From Frankiaceae bacterium (GTDB lineage Bacteria; Actinomycetota; Actinomycetes; JAVEEJ01), in the NCBI GenBank assembly GCA_030840515.1, contig JAVEEJ010000042.1, forward strand, positions 1 through 13,806: a stretch of DNA of 13,806 nt, written 5' to 3'. Below, piece by piece: positions 1 to 6,904 of the stretch (position 1 is its first letter; each line of letters starts with the position of its first letter). The translations under genes and the position numbers were made by a program. The notes below the pieces were generated by a model. That model saw only the letters and a list, made by a program, of their open reading frames with translations. It did no database searches and was not told the DNA's origin.

Positions 1-684
<684 letters not shown>

Positions 685-689
685 CACGA

Positions 690-701
690 GCGAGTACGAC
701 G
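690..701 (+). repeat. Interspersed 12-base repeat, copy 1
   Basis: GCGAGTACGACG lies between the clpC stop codon and its terminator stem. It is one of six exact copies in this window (see the finding on the repeat family). Confidence 0.6.
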
Positions 702-702
702 G

Positions 703-741
703 GCGCGGCGGACCTCTTCGGAGGCCCGCCGCGCTTGCTTT
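703..741 (+). terminator. Intrinsic terminator of clpC
   Basis: Bases 703-716 pair with 721-734 around a TTCG tetraloop (717-720). The stem has 14 positions with one mismatch (A712/C725) and is very GC-rich. It is followed by TTGCTTT (735-741), a short T-rich run. This is a textbook strong hairpin placed just after the clpC stop. A copy of the 12-base repeat word GCGAGTACGACG (690-701) lies immediately before the stem. Confidence 0.88.
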
Positions 742-769
742 ACCGGGCTGACCTTGTGTCGAGTGACGA

Positions 770-796
770 CGTGACGGCCCTGCCCCGGCGTGACGG
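770..796 (+). repeat. Direct repeat CGTGACGG, 19-bp period
   Basis: CGTGACGG occurs at 770-777 and again at 789-796, start-to-start distance 19 bp, in the non-coding stretch upstream of the histidine kinase. Two sites on roughly the same DNA face could be a regulator binding site. No known motif is recognised, and two 8-mers in GC-rich DNA may be chance. Confidence 0.25.
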
Positions 797-807
797 TGCC
801 GCCTCGA

Positions 808-871
808 GATCACGTTGGGACACTGCCGTGGATGCGACGCCCCGGGATGCGGCCGGTGTCCCATCGTGATC
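808..871. repeat. Long inverted repeat upstream of the histidine kinase
   Basis: GATCACGTTGGGACAC (808-823) is mirrored by GTGTCCCATCGTGATC (856-871): 15 of 16 positions pair, with one T/T mismatch (815/864) and a 32-base loop. It lies upstream of the proposed kinase promoter at 914-919. It could be a two-site operator, a stem-loop RNA, or a small palindromic element. There is no T-run after it, so it is not a standard terminator. Confidence 0.7.
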
Positions 872-913
872 GCGGCCGGCGCGAGGCAACGCGGTCCGCG
901 GCGCTGCCCCCGT

Positions 914-919
914 TAGGCT
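914..919 (+). promoter_or_regulatory. -10 box for leaderless transcription of the histidine kinase
   Basis: TAGGCT fits the actinobacterial TANNNT -10 pattern. Its last base is 8 nt before the GTG at 928, so the predicted transcript would begin at or within about two bases of the start codon. There is no Shine-Dalgarno sequence before that GTG and no convincing -35 hexamer. The match in pattern and spacing to disA, radA and the gene at 12952-13701 supports the call. Confidence 0.55.
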
Positions 920-927
920 CACCGCCA

Positions 928-2538
928 GTGGCGGAGGCGATCGAGCAGGGAAGACTCGGCGACCTGTTCTGGCGGGTCGACGATCCCGTCGTGCTGTTCC
1001 AGTCCGGTGAGGTCGTCGCTTGGAACCCCGCCTCCCGCACGGCGTTCGCGCTGACGCCTTCACCGATGGACGCCGACGCAGACGCGCTCCGTGGGGCCCT
1101 CGGCGCAGCCGCGGATGAGTTCTTCGCCCTGGTGCGCGAAGGCGTCGGTGGGTCGCGCTTGCACTGCACGGGCGGATGCGAGCTGGTCCTCGATGTGACG
1201 GTGTGGCGGCTGCGAGGCGAGGGCGTGGTGGCGGCGTTGTTCCGCGACGTCACCCGTCGGCAGCGACTCACCGATGGCATGGCTCGGCTTTCCGCGCTGG
1301 GGCGCGAGCTGCTCGACGGGGAGCCGTCCCTGCCCGACCTGCTGCAACGGATCACCGATGAGGCGAAGGCGATCACCGGGGGAGCGTTCAGTGCCGTGAT
1401 GCTGGTGCGGTCCGGACGTGAGGCCGAGGTGACTCACTTCGCCTACAACGCGCCGCGTGACCTCTTCCCCGAGCGGTTGCCCCGCGTCGTCGGACTGCTC
1501 GAGGTGGCGCTGGGGGCGGGCGGACCCGTGCGGCTCGCCGACATCCGCGGCGCCAGCGCCGGGGTGGGGATACCGGTGAAGCACCCGCCGATCGCAGCGC
1601 TGCTCGCGGCACCGGTCGTCGCGGGTGACCAGCTCATGGGCCTGGTCGCGGTGGCCAACGAGCCCGGTCAACGAGAGTTCGACGAGTCGGATGAGACGTT
1701 GATCGTCGACCTCGCCGCGCACGCGGCAACGGCGGTGCGCTGGGCGCAGGCCCGCGAGCTCGCGGACATGACGGCGGAGCGGCGACGCGAGTCGATCGCG
1801 GTCGCGCGGCACGACGTCCGCAACCCTCTGACCGCCGGCAAGGGCTACGCGCGGATGCTGGCCAGCAAGGCGGATCGGATGCCCGACCAGATGAAGACGG
1901 AGGCCTATCAGCACCTCGTGGCCGTGTTCGACCGCATCGAGGAGTTCACGGAGCGGCTCCTCCTCAGCGATGACATGCCCCCGCCTGCAGGGACGCCCCG
2001 GTGGGAGGACATCCGCATCGACGACATGCTTCGTCGGCTGCTCGCCGACCACACGGCGGCAGCGAAGCCGACCTACGGGGAGCTCGTCCTCTTCGTGCAG
2101 CCCGACGTGCCGGACCACATGCGCGCTGACCCCTCGTTGGCTCGCGAGGCCTTGGACAACCTGATCGGCAACGCCTTCAAGTACGGCGCCCCGGGCGAGC
2201 CCATCACCGTGACAGTGCGGTCGGAAGGCGACCAGGTGCGCTTCGACGTGCACAACCTCGGGGAGGGCATCGCGGCCGAGGACCAGACCCACGTCTTCGA
2301 GCGCTACTGGCGCCCCGAGCGGGTTCGAAGCGGGGCCATTCCCGGGACCGGGCTCGGGCTTGCCATCGTCCGGGAGATCGCTGAGGCCCACGGCGGCCTC
2401 GTCGGAGTGAGCAGCCGCCCGGAGGAGGGCACCACGTTCTGGGTCACCTTCCCTGCCGCGGTCGGTGGGGGCACGGCTCAGTCCGTTGACGCGAAGGGGC
2501 TCGGCCCCACGGCCTCGAAGCGGTCCTCGCGCACGTAG
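928..2538 (+). CDS. Soluble PAS/GAF sensor histidine kinase, no adjacent response regulator
   Basis: A 536-residue histidine kinase without visible membrane segments, so probably a cytoplasmic sensor that autophosphorylates and passes phosphate to an unidentified response regulator. Domains: a degenerate PAS-like region (about 10-110), a GAF-like sensor region (about 125-275), a dimerisation/phosphoacceptor helix with H-box RHDVRNPL (294-301, H295), and an HATPase domain with N-box EALDNLIGNAFKYG (407-420), G1 region VHNLGEGI (441-448), F-box HVFERYW and G2 GTGLGLAI (473-480). The frame is open back to a GTG at 790, but that extension has no domain content and crosses the inverted repeat at 808-871. 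The GTG at 928 sits just after a TAGGCT box and is preferred. The last 20 or so residues lie beyond the ATPase fold and are encoded antisense to the cupin gene 3' end (overlap 2478-2538). The ligand is unknown. Confidence 0.9.
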   Translation: MAEAIEQGRLGDLFWRVDDPVVLFQSGEVVAWNPASRTAFALTPSPMDADADALRGALGAAADEFFALVREGVGGSRLHCTGGCELVLDVTVWRLRGEGVVAALFRDVTRRQRLTDGMARLSALGRELLDGEPSLPDLLQRITDEAKAITGGAFSAVMLVRSGREAEVTHFAYNAPRDLFPERLPRVVGLLEVALGAGGPVRLADIRGASAGVGIPVKHPPIAALLAAPVVAGDQLMGLVAVANEPGQREFDESDETLIVDLAAHAATAVRWAQARELADMTAERRRESIAVARHDVRNPLTAGKGYARMLASKADRMPDQMKTEAYQHLVAVFDRIEEFTERLLLSDDMPPPAGTPRWEDIRIDDMLRRLLADHTAAAKPTYGELVLFVQPDVPDHMRADPSLAREALDNLIGNAFKYGAPGEPITVTVRSEGDQVRFDVHNLGEGIAAEDQTHVFERYWRPERVRSGAIPGTGLGLAIVREIAEAHGGLVGVSSRPEEGTTFWVTFPAAVGGGTAQSVDAKGLGPTASKRSSRT

Positions 2539-2948
2539 TACACAGACGTCATCGGCGGCTGTCCCTCGGTGCCCGGCATCGGGTTGCGCTCCACGAGGTC
2601 CATCCGCAGCGTCGTAGTGGCGAACATCGCGCGCACCTCTACTGGCACCTCACCGGCGTTGACGGTGCCGTGGATCGTGCGGGCCGGGATGAAGACCGTC
2701 GTACCCGTCTCCGCCTCGGTCTCCACGCCGTCCACGAAGATCCGGGCGCTGCCCCCCTCGACGAGGATGACCTCGTCCACGTCGTGCACGTGGCGAGGTA
2801 TGCGGTCGCCGACGCCGATGCTCTCGTAGATGACCGTCATGTCGACCCGTGCCTCTGGGTCGAAGGCAAGCCGCCAGGACGAGTTCGGCCGGTAGTCGTC
2901 AGGGTCCTCGGTCATCGGCGCCGACGGCTGGCCGTGGACAACGCTCAT
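2478..2948 (-). CDS. Small single-domain cupin protein
   Basis: A 156-residue protein with one cupin beta-barrel. Cupin motif 1 is seen as GDRIPRHVHDVDEVILVEGG, with metal ligands H53, H55 and E59. Motif 2 is GTTVFIPARTIHGTVN, with H93. All four expected metal-binding residues are present, so a metal-dependent enzyme or small-molecule binding protein is likely, but the substrate cannot be named. The start is ATG at 2948, set by GGAGG (2957-2953) upstream on the minus strand; the frame continues further upstream only as a shadow of mutY. It lies 74 bp downstream of mutY on the same strand and may be cotranscribed with it. Its 3' end overlaps the histidine kinase 3' end tail-to-tail by 61 bp. 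Confidence 0.85.
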   Translation of the reverse strand: MSVVHGQPSAPMTEDPDDYRPNSSWRLAFDPEARVDMTVIYESIGVGDRIPRHVHDVDEVILVEGGSARIFVDGVETEAETGTTVFIPARTIHGTVNAGEVPVEVRAMFATTTLRMDLVERNPMPGTEGQPPMTSVYYVREDRFEAVGPSPFASTD

Positions 2949-2976
2949 CAGTCCTCCGGTGGTGGCGCGACCGCAG

Positions 2977-2992
2977 TTCTCCCGCAGGAGAA
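2977..2992. other. Short hairpin in the mutY-cupin spacer
   Basis: TTCTCC (2977-2982) and GGAGAA (2987-2992) form a 6-bp stem with a CGCA loop, in the 74-bp gap between mutY and the cupin gene. No T-run follows on either strand. It may be a weak processing or attenuation structure, or nothing. Confidence 0.25.
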
Positions 2993-3022
2993 TCTCATCC
3001 AGAGGGGCCAAGTCGCCAACGC

Positions 3023-3901
3023 TCACAAGGGCAGGGCGAAGCCCCCGGGTGCGAGTACGACGAGCCCGTCGTCGAGCAGTGACTGAAGCGCGCGCTCGCG
3101 CTGGACAGCATCGTCGCTGGCAGCCTCCAGCAGGTCCCACGCGACCGCGCCGCGCTGATCCCGCAGCACCGCCATGATCCGGCCCCGCACCTGCCGGTCC
3201 GTGCCTTCGTATCCCTGCGTCCTCGCCGGCTGAGACGGCTCCGGCCGGCCCGCCAGCGACCAGGAGCACCCTGCGGCCAAGGGGCAGGCCTCGCAACGCG
3301 GCGCCCGCGCCGTGCAGACCAGCGCCCCCAGCTCCATCACGGCGACGGACCACGCCGGTGCTCGCCCGTCACCGGGCAGCAGCGATCGGGCGCGCGCGGT
3401 CTCGGCGACGGACGGAGTCAGCGGTGCCCTGGCCTCGCCGCCGATGACGCGAGCCAGCACCCGACGCACGTTGGTGTCCAGCACCGGGTGCGACTGCCCG
3501 AAGGCGAAGGACGCCACCGCCGCAGCCGTGTAGGCACCGACCCCGGGCAGCGCCAACAGGTCGTCGTACTCGCTCGGGATCTGACCGTCGTGCCGGGACA
3601 CGCAGGCACGCGCCGCCGCATGCAGCCGCAGTGCCCGGCGCGGGTAGCCGAGCCGCCCCCACTGCCGCACCGCCTCACCCGAGGGAGCCGCCGCCAGCGC
3701 GGCGACCGTCGGCCACCGCTCGAGCCACGCCGCGTAGGCGGGGAGCACCCGTGACACCGGCGTCTGCTGCAGCATCACCTCACTGACCAGCACGGCGTAG
3801 GGCGACACGCCCTCGCGCCGCCACGGCAGGTCCCGCGCGCACTGCCCGTACCACGCGAGCACCGGGTCGACGAGAGCCTCCACGAGCACGGATCGTCGCA
3901 C
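3023..3901 (-). CDS. mutY: A/G-specific adenine DNA glycosylase MutY
   Basis: A 292-residue base-excision repair enzyme that removes adenine mispaired with 8-oxoguanine. Seen: SEVMLQQTPV (40-49) with the catalytic Glu at 41; the helix-hairpin-helix LPGVGAYTA (118-126); the catalytic Asp in VLDTNV (D142); and a perfect C-x6-C-x2-C-x5-C [4Fe-4S] motif (C196, C203, C206, C212). Length is normal for actinobacterial MutY, which has a short C-terminal 8-oxoG recognition domain. The start is uncertain. GTG at 3901 is chosen because conserved sequence begins shortly after it and a CATCAT -10-like box lies 7 nt upstream; a GTG a few codons further in is possible. The extension back to 4126 is antisense to the amidase and rejected. 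It is divergent from the amidase with an 18-bp gap. Two copies of the 12-base repeat fall inside the gene: one codes for SEYDD near the helix-hairpin-helix, the other falls in the last 15 codons. Confidence 0.95.
   Translation of the reverse strand: MRRSVLVEALVDPVLAWYGQCARDLPWRREGVSPYAVLVSEVMLQQTPVSRVLPAYAAWLERWPTVAALAAAPSGEAVRQWGRLGYPRRALRLHAAARACVSRHDGQIPSEYDDLLALPGVGAYTAAAVASFAFGQSHPVLDTNVRRVLARVIGGEARAPLTPSVAETARARSLLPGDGRAPAWSVAVMELGALVCTARAPRCEACPLAAGCSWSLAGRPEPSQPARTQGYEGTDRQVRGRIMAVLRDQRGAVAWDLLEAASDDAVQRERALQSLLDDGLVVLAPGGFALPL
3051..3065 (+). repeat. Interspersed repeat, copy 2 (15-base form)
   Basis: GCGAGTACGACGAGC, antisense to the last codons of mutY, where it encodes part of the segment GLVVLAPG. 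It is identical over 15 bases to the copies at 6263-6277 (same strand) and 12910-12924 (opposite strand). Confidence 0.6.
3562..3573 (-). repeat. Interspersed repeat, copy 3
   Basis: Minus-strand GCGAGTACGACG within mutY, read as S-E-Y-D-D just before the helix-hairpin-helix. Acidic Ser-Glu-Tyr-Asp codons could produce this by chance, so this copy is the weakest member of the family. Confidence 0.35.
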
Positions 3902-3907
3902 GCAGGC

Positions 3908-3914
3908 GATGATG
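3908..3914. promoter_or_regulatory. Possible shared divergent -10 element for mutY and the amidase
   Basis: GATGATG contains GATGAT on the plus strand (3908-3913), whose predicted start point is the A of the amidase ATG at 3920. On the minus strand (3914-3909) it gives CATCAT, whose predicted start point is one base before the mutY GTG at 3901. Each hexamer matches TATAAT at four of six positions but lacks the first T. Only 18 bp separate the two start codons, and neither has a Shine-Dalgarno sequence, so both genes would have to be leaderless. Confidence 0.4.
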
Positions 3915-3919
3915 CGCCG

Positions 3920-5266
3920 ATGCAGGATGACGAACTCGCGTACGCCGGAGTGCGCGGCCAGCTCGCCGCTATGGAAGCGGGTACGACGACCTCGCGGGCC
4001 CTGGCCGAGCTGTCGCTGCGACGGATCGAGGCGCTCGACCGGCAGGTCAACGCGTTCCGGGTGGTGTTCGCCGAGCAGGCGCTGGCCGAGGCCGACGCCG
4101 CGGACGCGGCAAGGCGAGCCGGCCATCGCAAGCCGCTGCTCGGGCTACCGGTTGCCGTCAAGGACGACACCGACATCGCCGGGGTGCCGACGGCCATGGG
4201 CACGGGCTCCCAGCTGCCACTGCCGACAGCCGACGCGCCGATCGTCGCCCGGCTACGTGAGGCCGGGGCGGTGATCGTCGGCAAGACCAACCTCCCTGAG
4301 CTCGCGCTGTGGGGCATCACCGCGAGCAGCTGGCACGGCATCACGCGCAACCCGTGGGATCCCGAGCGCACCACCGGCGGCTCCAGTGGCGGCTCCGCTG
4401 CAGCGGTCGCGGCCGGGATGGTGGCACTGGCGACGGGGAGCGACGGCCTCGGCTCGCTACGGATCCCCGCCGCCGCCTGCGGGCTCGCGACCCTCAAGCC
4501 GACCCGCGGCCTGATCCCGCAGGATCACCTCGGCTGGAACGGCATGAGTGAGGTGGGGCTGCTGTCCCGAGACGTGGGCGACCTCCGACTCGGGCTCGAG
4601 GTGGTGGCCGGCCTCGAGCCCGCCGGGCCGGAGCCACTCAGACTGGGATGGACCTTGCGCGCTCCCGTGCCGACGCGACTCGATCCGGAGGTCAGGCGAG
4701 CCCTCGAGGCCACGCTGCGCGCGGCGAGGTCGATGCAGCACCGGACCGCCAAGGTGACGGTCGGCTACGGCCAGCTCTCCGGGGCAGCCGGGCTGATCAG
4801 GACGTGGTTCACGGGGGCCGCGGATGACCGGGCCCGCCTGGTCGACCCGAAGTTGGTGGAGCCACGGACAGCGCGTCTCACCGGCTTCGGTCGCCGCACC
4901 CGGCGTCTGCTGCCCTGGGCGATGCGCGAGGGCGACCGGCTGCGCGAACGGATCGACCGGCTGTGGCAGGAGGTCGACGTACTCGTCCTTCCCGCGACCG
5001 CCACCCTCCCCCCTCGCGCCGATGCCATGGAGGGCCGGGGACTGGCCCGCACCATGATCACGAACGCGAGGTGGGGCCCCTTCACGGGGACGTTCAACGC
5101 CAGCGGTCACCCCGCGGTCGTCATACCGGCCGTGAGGACTCCCGCAGGGCTCCCGGTGGGGGTCCAGCTCGTGGGCCCCTACGGCTCCGACCGGCGCCTG
5201 CTGGCGCTCGCCGCGACCCTCGAGGAGGCGCTCGCTGCATCCGGCGGGGTCCCAATGCTGGGCTGA
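3920..5266 (+). CDS. Amidase-signature family hydrolase, substrate unknown
   Basis: A 448-residue member of the amidase signature family, which hydrolyses amide bonds with a Ser-cisSer-Lys triad. Seen: catalytic Lys in PVAVKDDTDIAG (K81); the glycine/serine loop TTGGSSGGSAA (151-161) carrying the cis-Ser at S155; and GSDGLGSLRIPAA (173-185) with the predicted nucleophile S179. The usual GG before that serine is LG here. Length is typical. GatA, nicotinamidase-like or aryl-acylamidase roles cannot be separated by eye. A glutamyl-tRNA amidotransferase subunit is unlikely because no gatC or gatB is adjacent. The start is ATG at 3920: the N-terminal DELAYAGVRGQLAAMEAG segment is the usual first helix of the family, and there is no room for more because mutY starts 18 bp upstream. 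No signal peptide is seen, so it is probably cytoplasmic. Confidence 0.92.
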   Translation: MQDDELAYAGVRGQLAAMEAGTTTSRALAELSLRRIEALDRQVNAFRVVFAEQALAEADAADAARRAGHRKPLLGLPVAVKDDTDIAGVPTAMGTGSQLPLPTADAPIVARLREAGAVIVGKTNLPELALWGITASSWHGITRNPWDPERTTGGSSGGSAAAVAAGMVALATGSDGLGSLRIPAAACGLATLKPTRGLIPQDHLGWNGMSEVGLLSRDVGDLRLGLEVVAGLEPAGPEPLRLGWTLRAPVPTRLDPEVRRALEATLRAARSMQHRTAKVTVGYGQLSGAAGLIRTWFTGAADDRARLVDPKLVEPRTARLTGFGRRTRRLLPWAMREGDRLRERIDRLWQEVDVLVLPATATLPPRADAMEGRGLARTMITNARWGPFTGTFNASGHPAVVIPAVRTPAGLPVGVQLVGPYGSDRRLLALAATLEEALAASGGVPMLG

Positions 5267-5267
5267 T

Positions 5268-5282
5268 CGGCCCTCAAGGCCG
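5268..5282 (+). terminator. Weak candidate terminator after the amidase
   Basis: CGGCC (5268-5272) and GGCCG (5278-5282) form a 5-bp stem with loop CTCAA, starting two bases after the amidase stop. There is no T-tract. It may reduce read-through into the che-like operon, but the evidence is thin. Confidence 0.25.
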
Positions 5283-5344
5283 GAGCAGGTTGCGACGACA
5301 GGACAACAGGGCGTCGGAGCGGCCGGCGCGGAGCAAGGCCGGAG
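5275..5344 (+). repeat. 11-bp direct repeat flanking the amidase-Hpt spacer
   Basis: CAAGGCCGGAG occurs at 5275-5285 and again at 5334-5344. The second copy merges with the GGAGG ribosome binding site of the Hpt gene. It could be a duplication scar or a regulatory site. No clear -10/-35 pair was found in this 85-bp spacer, so the operon promoter is not identified and read-through from the amidase gene remains possible. Confidence 0.35.
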
Positions 5345-5351
5345 GTGGGCT

Positions 5352-5756
5352 GTGGTCGACGACGCCCGCATCCCGCCTCAACGTGCCGCGCTCGGCTCCC
5401 TGCTGGAGGTCCCCGGTCTGCGCGAGCGGCTCGAGGACGCGTTCGCGGGTGAGCTGTGCTCCCGGCTGCCCCGGCTGGTGCCCGCCGCCGCTCGGCTGCG
5501 CCGCCTCGGGGTGAGGACCTCTCCAGCCACCGTTCGCGCCATCGTGGCCGAGGTGCACCCGCTGGCGAGCAGCGCCGTCGTCGTGGGCGCGCACGAGGCC
5601 GCGCGGGCCGCACGCGCTGTGGAGCACCGCCTGCTGGCGTACACCGAGGGCGAGGAGCTGCCGCAGGTCGTCGTCGCGGACGCGCTCGAGCACCTCGACC
5701 ACCTGCTCTCCGCGCTCACTGGCTGGCGCTCGGCCGCCGGCGCCGCCGCCGTATGA
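5352..5756 (+). CDS. Stand-alone histidine phosphotransfer (Hpt) domain protein, first gene of the che-like operon
   Basis: A 134-residue, mostly helical protein whose segment VHPLASSAVVVGAHEAARAARAVEHRL (about 68-94) follows the Hpt pattern H-x-L-x-(G/S)-S-A-x3-G-x5-A-x2-(L/V)-E. Predicted phosphorylated residue is H69. The glycine common after the lysine/alanine in the motif is serine here. Such domains relay phosphate between histidine kinases and receiver domains, or form the P1 domain of CheA. The GTG at 5352 follows GGAGG (5341-5345). The stop overlaps the cheB start (ATGA, 5753-5756), so the two are translationally coupled. By position it is the likely phosphate donor or sink for the CheB receiver; that is inference. 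Assignment rests on a single degenerate motif, so a diverged helical protein without phosphotransfer remains possible. Confidence 0.65.
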   Translation: MVDDARIPPQRAALGSLLEVPGLRERLEDAFAGELCSRLPRLVPAAARLRRLGVRTSPATVRAIVAEVHPLASSAVVVGAHEAARAARAVEHRLLAYTEGEELPQVVVADALEHLDHLLSALTGWRSAAGAAAV

Positions 5757-6904
5757 CGGCCGAGCCCGACCAGGGTGCGCGCGGCGTCGTCACGGTCCTG
5801 GTCGTCGACGACTCACCCGTGCAGCGCCGATTCCTCCGCGCCGCGCTCGACGCGTCCACCGGCTTCGATGTCGTCGGGGAGGCCCGCAACGGCCGCGAGG
5901 CCGTGGCCATGGTCGAGCGGCTGCAGCCCGCCACCGTCCTGATGGACCTCGACCTGCCGGTCATGAACGGCATCGAGGCGATCGAGCGGATCATGGCCAC
6001 CCGCCCGACACCGATCGTCGTGTGCTCCGGCTATCTGGGCGAGGCCACACCCGGCAACGCCCACGCGGCGCAGGCTGCCGGCGCAGTCGACATCGTCGCC
6101 AAGCCCGGCCCTGGCGATGACGTGAACCTCGACGAGTACGCCGACGAGCTGCGCAAGCGGCTCCGGGTCGCCAGCCGCGTCAAGGTGATCACCCACCCGC
6201 GTGGCCGGTTGCGGGGCGGGCACGCGCCGCGTCACGTCGTCCGGGAGAAGACCAACCCGGAGGCGAGTACGACGAGCGCGGTCGCCACCAAGGCTGAGCC
6301 GAAGCCATCGTTCTCTCCGTTGACGACCCCGATCCAGCTGCTTGCGATCGGGGCCTCCACGGGCGGCCCGCAGGCCCTTGCCCAGCTGCTGCCGATGCTC
6401 CCCGCCGACCTCGAGCAGGCCGTGCTCGTGGTCCAGCACATGGCGGACGGGTTCATCGAGGGTCTCGCTACCTGGCTCGACGGGCTCTGCCCGCTGCCCG
6501 TCGTGGTCGGCGCCAGCGGCAAGCGCCTGAGTCCCGGCACGATCACGATCGCGCCGAGCGGGCTGAACCTGATCGTGCACGATCGCCTGCGCGTGGTCTG
6601 CGAGGCGCCGCCGGTCACGCAGTTCCACGTCCCGGGCATCGATGCGACCTTCACCTCGATCGCCGAGAGCCTCGGTGCCGAAGCACTCGGCGTGCTGCTC
6701 ACGGGCATGGGCCGCGACGGCGCGCTCGGGCTCAAGGCGATGCGCCAGCGCGGTGCCTTGACCATCGGCCAGGACGAGGCGAGCTCGGCGGTGTGGGGCA
6801 TGCCCGGCGCTGCCCACGCCCTCGGCGCCGTCGAGCACGAGCTGCCGCTCGACGACATCGGACCCGCGCTGCTCACCCTGCTCGACCGGGAGGTCGGCTC
6901 ATGA
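5753..6904 (+). CDS. cheB: CheB: receiver plus protein-glutamate methylesterase/deamidase
   Basis: A 383-residue chemosensory adaptation enzyme that removes methyl groups from glutamates of chemoreceptors when its receiver is phosphorylated. N-terminal receiver (about 13-137): acidic pair D19/D20, phosphoacceptor D65 in LMDLDLPVMNG and conserved Lys K117 in AKPG. C-terminal CheB esterase (about 193-380): triad S202 in IGASTGGP, H229 in VVQHM and D322 in GMGRDGALG. All catalytic residues are present. The linker between domains (about 145-190) is basic and low-complexity and contains a copy of the 15-base repeat, encoding EASTTSA. The start is ATG at 5753, inside an ATGA overlap with the Hpt gene, without its own ribosome binding site. 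The stop overlaps the cheR start. No chemoreceptor gene lies in the window, so its substrate is elsewhere. Confidence 0.96.
   Translation: MTAEPDQGARGVVTVLVVDDSPVQRRFLRAALDASTGFDVVGEARNGREAVAMVERLQPATVLMDLDLPVMNGIEAIERIMATRPTPIVVCSGYLGEATPGNAHAAQAAGAVDIVAKPGPGDDVNLDEYADELRKRLRVASRVKVITHPRGRLRGGHAPRHVVREKTNPEASTTSAVATKAEPKPSFSPLTTPIQLLAIGASTGGPQALAQLLPMLPADLEQAVLVVQHMADGFIEGLATWLDGLCPLPVVVGASGKRLSPGTITIAPSGLNLIVHDRLRVVCEAPPVTQFHVPGIDATFTSIAESLGAEALGVLLTGMGRDGALGLKAMRQRGALTIGQDEASSAVWGMPGAAHALGAVEHELPLDDIGPALLTLLDREVGS
6263..6277 (+). repeat. Interspersed repeat, copy 4 (15-base form, inside the cheB linker)
   Basis: GCGAGTACGACGAGC lies in the flexible inter-domain linker of CheB. Being in a disordered linker fits tolerated insertion of a mobile short repeat, though spontaneous similarity is possible. 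Confidence 0.55.

Noticed and set aside
790..927. N-terminal extension of the histidine kinase from GTG 790
   Set aside because: No ribosome binding site, no domain content, basic low-complexity translation, and it spans a long inverted repeat; the GTG at 928 has a well-spaced -10 box.
1060..2391. Long minus-strand open frame (443 codons) across the kinase
   Set aside because: It lies antisense to a gene with complete kinase motifs; such frames arise readily in GC-rich DNA and its translation has no recognisable domain.
2949..3353. Upstream extension of the cupin frame
   Set aside because: It is a shadow frame of mutY; the ATG at 2948 has a GGAGG site.
3902..4126. Upstream extension of mutY
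   Set aside because: It runs antisense through the amidase N-terminus; conserved MutY sequence begins only after about 3880.
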